Origin: CAYYMH01 sp964472785
Lineage (GTDB): Bacteria > Zhuqueibacterota > Zhuqueibacteria > Thermofontimicrobiales > Thermofontimicrobiaceae
Assembly (NCBI GenBank): GCA_964472785.1
Contig: CAYYMH010000012.1
Location: 1 to 64,000 of the forward strand
Direction of reading: 5' to 3'
DNA: 64,000 nucleotides
A program made the translations under genes and the position numbers. A model generated the notes under the pieces. It saw only the letters and a list, made by a program, of their open reading frames with translations. It had not been told where the DNA came from and did not search any database. Shown piece by piece: positions 61,740-64,000 of this stretch. Position 1 is the first letter of the stretch; every line of letters starts with the position of its first letter.

Positions 61740-64000
61740 TTACTTTGATTTTGACTTTTTCTTTTCCGAATCAAAAGCAATTTTCAAAATGTCATCCATT
61801 TCGCTAATAAAATGAAAATTAATATTATTCCTTATTTTTTCCGGTATTTCAATTAGGTCTTTTTCATTTTTCTTCGGTAAAATGACATTTTTGATACCGG
61901 CTCGACTTGCTGCTAACACCTTTTCTTTGATGCCACCAACTGGTAATATGTGACCTCTCAAAGTTATTTCGCCGGTCATTGCAATGTCGCTTCTTACTTT
62001 TTTGTCGGACAACAATGAAACTAACGACGTGAAAAGCGTCACACCTGCTGAAGGTCCATCTTTTGGAACAGCGCCAGCAGGGATATGAATATGGATATCA
62101 TAATTTTCATGAAAACCGTTTTCAACTCCTAATTTATCCGCTTTTGATCGAATAAAGGAAAGTGCAGCCTGTGCCGATTCCTTCATAACTTCACCCAACT
62201 GACCGGTCAGACTAAGTTTGCCCTTGCCCGGCATCTTTGTCGATTCGATAAACAAAATATCACCGCCAACATATGTCCAGGCTAAACCAACAGCAATCCC
62301 TGTCTCCTGAATCCGCTCAGCGGCTTCCGAAAAGTATTTTTTCGGTCCCAAATACTGTTCGACTTTTTTGGGAGTAATCCGAGATTTATTCGGTTTTTTC
62401 TGACCATTTGTCATCGTCGCGACGTCTTTTGCAACACCTCGACACACACCAGCAATTTGTCGCTCAAGATTTCTAACACCAGCTTCCCTTGTGTACGTAT
62501 TTATAATCAACTTGGTCGCTGCTTTATCAAATGAAATCATCTCCTTTGTCAGTCCATGTTCTTTTATCTGCTTGGGAATCAGAAATTTGTTAGCAATGTG
62601 AATCTTGTCTTCCACGACATAGCTGGGTATTTCGATAATTTCCATTCTATCTTTTAAAGCAGGGGGAATCGGTTCCATCATATTTGCCGTAGCGATGAAC
62701 ATCACTTTCGATAGATCAAAAGGTACTTCAAGATAGTGATCGCTAAAAGAAAAGTTCTGCTCCGGGTCCAGCACTTCCAATAATGCAGACGACGGATCAC
62801 CACGGAAGTCATGCCCTAATTTATCAATCTCATCGAGCATAAAAACGGGATTATTCGAACCGGCTTTTTTGATTCCCTGAATGATTCGTCCCGGTAAAGC
62901 GCCGATATAGGTACGCCGATGACCTCGAATTTCTGCTTCATCACGAATTCCGCCTAATGAAATCCGGATGAATTTTCTTCCCATAGCTTCAGCGATCGAA
63001 CGCCCCAAAGATGTTTTACCAACACCCGGAGGTCCGACGAAACACAAAATAGGACCTTTCATATCATTTTTCAATTTTCGAACAGCCAGATACTCCAGGA
63101 TCCTTTTCTTTACTTTTTCCAAATTATAATGATCCGCGTCCAGTTTTTTCTGAACAGATTTTATTTCCAGATTATCTTTTGTAAATTTACTCCATGGGAT
63201 GTCTGTCAACCAATCTAAATAAGTTCGCGCCACAGTGTACTCGGCTGAAGAAGGATGCATCTGTGCCAAACGGCTCAACTCTTTTTCTGCCACCTTTCGA
63301 GCTTCTTCGGGCATTTTGGCTTTCTTGATTTTTTGCCGGATTTCTCCAACTTCTGATCCTTCGGAATCTTCGCCTAATTCCTTTTGAATAGCCTTCATTT
63401 GTTCCCGAAGGTACATTTCACGTTGTGATTGTCCGATCTTGTTCTGAATGTCGGATTGAATCTTTTCACCCAGCTCCAATGTCTGCAGTAATTTATTTAT
63501 TAAAAGATTGGCTTTATTAAGTCGCTCGCTAATATCGAATGTATTTAAAATATTTTGTTTGTCTTCCACGGGAATATTGGAAAACGCGATAATTAGGTCT
63601 GCCAACATGCCAGGCTCCTTAATATTGGAAACCATGACCAATTGTTCATAGGTGATATCATTGGAAAGATCGACCACCCTTTTAAAAATATTCCTTAGGT
63701 TGGCAGTCAAAGCGTCCATACGATCCGGATTTTTAATTTCTGAGAGATTATCTTTTATCGGTTCAAAAATTGCTTTTAAATAGGGTTCTTCCTGACTGAA
63801 AGTAATCAATTTCAATCGGTACAATCCCTGAATAAGTATTGTTTTGCTCCCATCAGGCATCTCGATCGTCCGCATGATTTTCGCAGCAGTGCCGACGGTG
63901 TACAGATCCTTTGTTCCGGGATTCTCCGTTGATGCCTTCTTTTGAGATAAAATTGCTACAATATTATTTTCATTAAGGTCGGATAATAATTTTAGCGATT
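61740..64000 (-). CDS. lon: ATP-dependent Lon protease (5' end outside the window)
   Basis: Lon degrades misfolded and regulatory proteins in the cytoplasm. About 753 codons are visible; the frame stays open to the right edge, with the N-terminal Lon domain continuing (…LLSDLNENNIVAILSQK…), so the ATG at 63875 is internal and the start lies beyond 64000. Visible parts are the coiled-coil linker, Walker A GPPGVGKTSLG, FMLDEIDKL Walker B, and the protease domain with the catalytic Ser in KDGPSAGV and Lys in GGIKEKVLAA. The C-terminus ends in a lysine-rich tail. A terminator follows. Confidence 0.97.
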   Translation of the reverse strand, partial: SLKLLSDLNENNIVAILSQKKASTENPGTKDLYTVGTAAKIMRTIEMPDGSKTILIQGLYRLKLITFSQEEPYLKAIFEPIKDNLSEIKNPDRMDALTANLRNIFKRVVDLSNDITYEQLVMVSNIKEPGMLADLIIAFSNIPVEDKQNILNTFDISERLNKANLLINKLLQTLELGEKIQSDIQNKIGQSQREMYLREQMKAIQKELGEDSEGSEVGEIRQKIKKAKMPEEARKVAEKELSRLAQMHPSSAEYTVARTYLDWLTDIPWSKFTKDNLEIKSVQKKLDADHYNLEKVKKRILEYLAVRKLKNDMKGPILCFVGPPGVGKTSLGRSIAEAMGRKFIRISLGGIRDEAEIRGHRRTYIGALPGRIIQGIKKAGSNNPVFMLDEIDKLGHDFRGDPSSALLEVLDPEQNFSFSDHYLEVPFDLSKVMFIATANMMEPIPPALKDRMEIIEIPSYVVEDKIHIANKFLIPKQIKEHGLTKEMISFDKAATKLIINTYTREAGVRNLERQIAGVCRGVAKDVATMTNGQKKPNKSRITPKKVEQYLGPKKYFSEAAERIQETGIAVGLAWTYVGGDILFIESTKMPGKGKLSLTGQLGEVMKESAQAALSFIRSKADKLGVENGFHENYDIHIHIPAGAVPKDGPSAGVTLFTSLVSLLSDKKVRSDIAMTGEITLRGHILPVGGIKEKVLAASRAGIKNVILPKKNEKDLIEIPEKIRNNINFHFISEMDDILKIAFDSEKKKSKSK

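Overview
The window is a stretch of an AT-rich bacterial chromosome that looks like a member of the FCB group, most like Calditrichota/KSB1-type lineages. This placement is inferred from gene content. Secreted proteins end in the beta-sandwich sorting domain with an NYPNPFN-type motif (type IX secretion, T9SS). PorU-, PorV- and PorD-like proteins are encoded nearby. The primary sigma factor is short (286 aa, no region 1.1). HPr kinase sits beside a mannose-family PTS EIIA/EIIB pair.

Region by region. 1-4270: accessory DNA on the 3' side of a tRNA-Phe gene, with a primase-helicase fusion, a DUF5659-type small protein, an unknown protein, two clusters of iteron-like or hairpin repeats and two matching promoters; I read it as an integrated plasmid- or satellite-like element that continues off the left edge. 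4274-13344, minus strand: tRNA-Phe, secA, nusB, ilvE, recJ, rnpB (RNase P RNA) and a zinc-ribbon coiled-coil protein. 13345-14653: a long intergenic region with a terminator, a possible 37-residue ORF and two palindromic mobile-type repeats. 14654-24144, plus strand: a lipoprotein of 17 SH3b repeats, a truncated isochorismatase-family ORF, a methyltransferase, a Rad50/SbcC-like ATPase, an Smr protein and a five-repeat T9SS-exported protein. 24511-30571, plus strand: smg (DUF494)-topA-xerC-hpf-hprK-EIIA-EIIB, followed by debris that includes a decayed Fis-type HTH. 30974-39460, minus strand: a peptide-utilisation locus (M1 aminopeptidase, M49-like peptidase lipoprotein, cyanophycinase-like lipoprotein, YfcC-type carrier, T9SS-exported cyanophycinase-like protein). 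39652-47063: diguanylate cyclase, an unknown protein, a HhH/beta-barrel protein, PorV-like and PorD-like T9SS proteins and an Ig-like lipoprotein. 47452-50582: a shortened peptide-binding protein and a histidine kinase whose sensor region carries an 11-G run. 50583-61155: rpsU, rpoD, an RseC-family gene and two tandem PorU-like C25 proteases of over 1300 residues. 61740 to the right edge: lon, cut by the window end.

How it fits together: much of the window serves envelope traffic. SecA exports T9SS substrates and machinery to the periplasm, PorU/PorV/PorD-like proteins act in the last step, and the peptidase/cyanophycinase/YfcC locus can be read as an outside-to-inside pathway for arginine-aspartate polymer or isoaspartyl peptide use. 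The most unusual items are the tRNA-flanking replicon-like element, the cyanophycinase-transporter-cyanophycinase cassette, a duplicated palindrome inside rnpB, the G11 tract in the kinase and the 17-SH3 lipoprotein.
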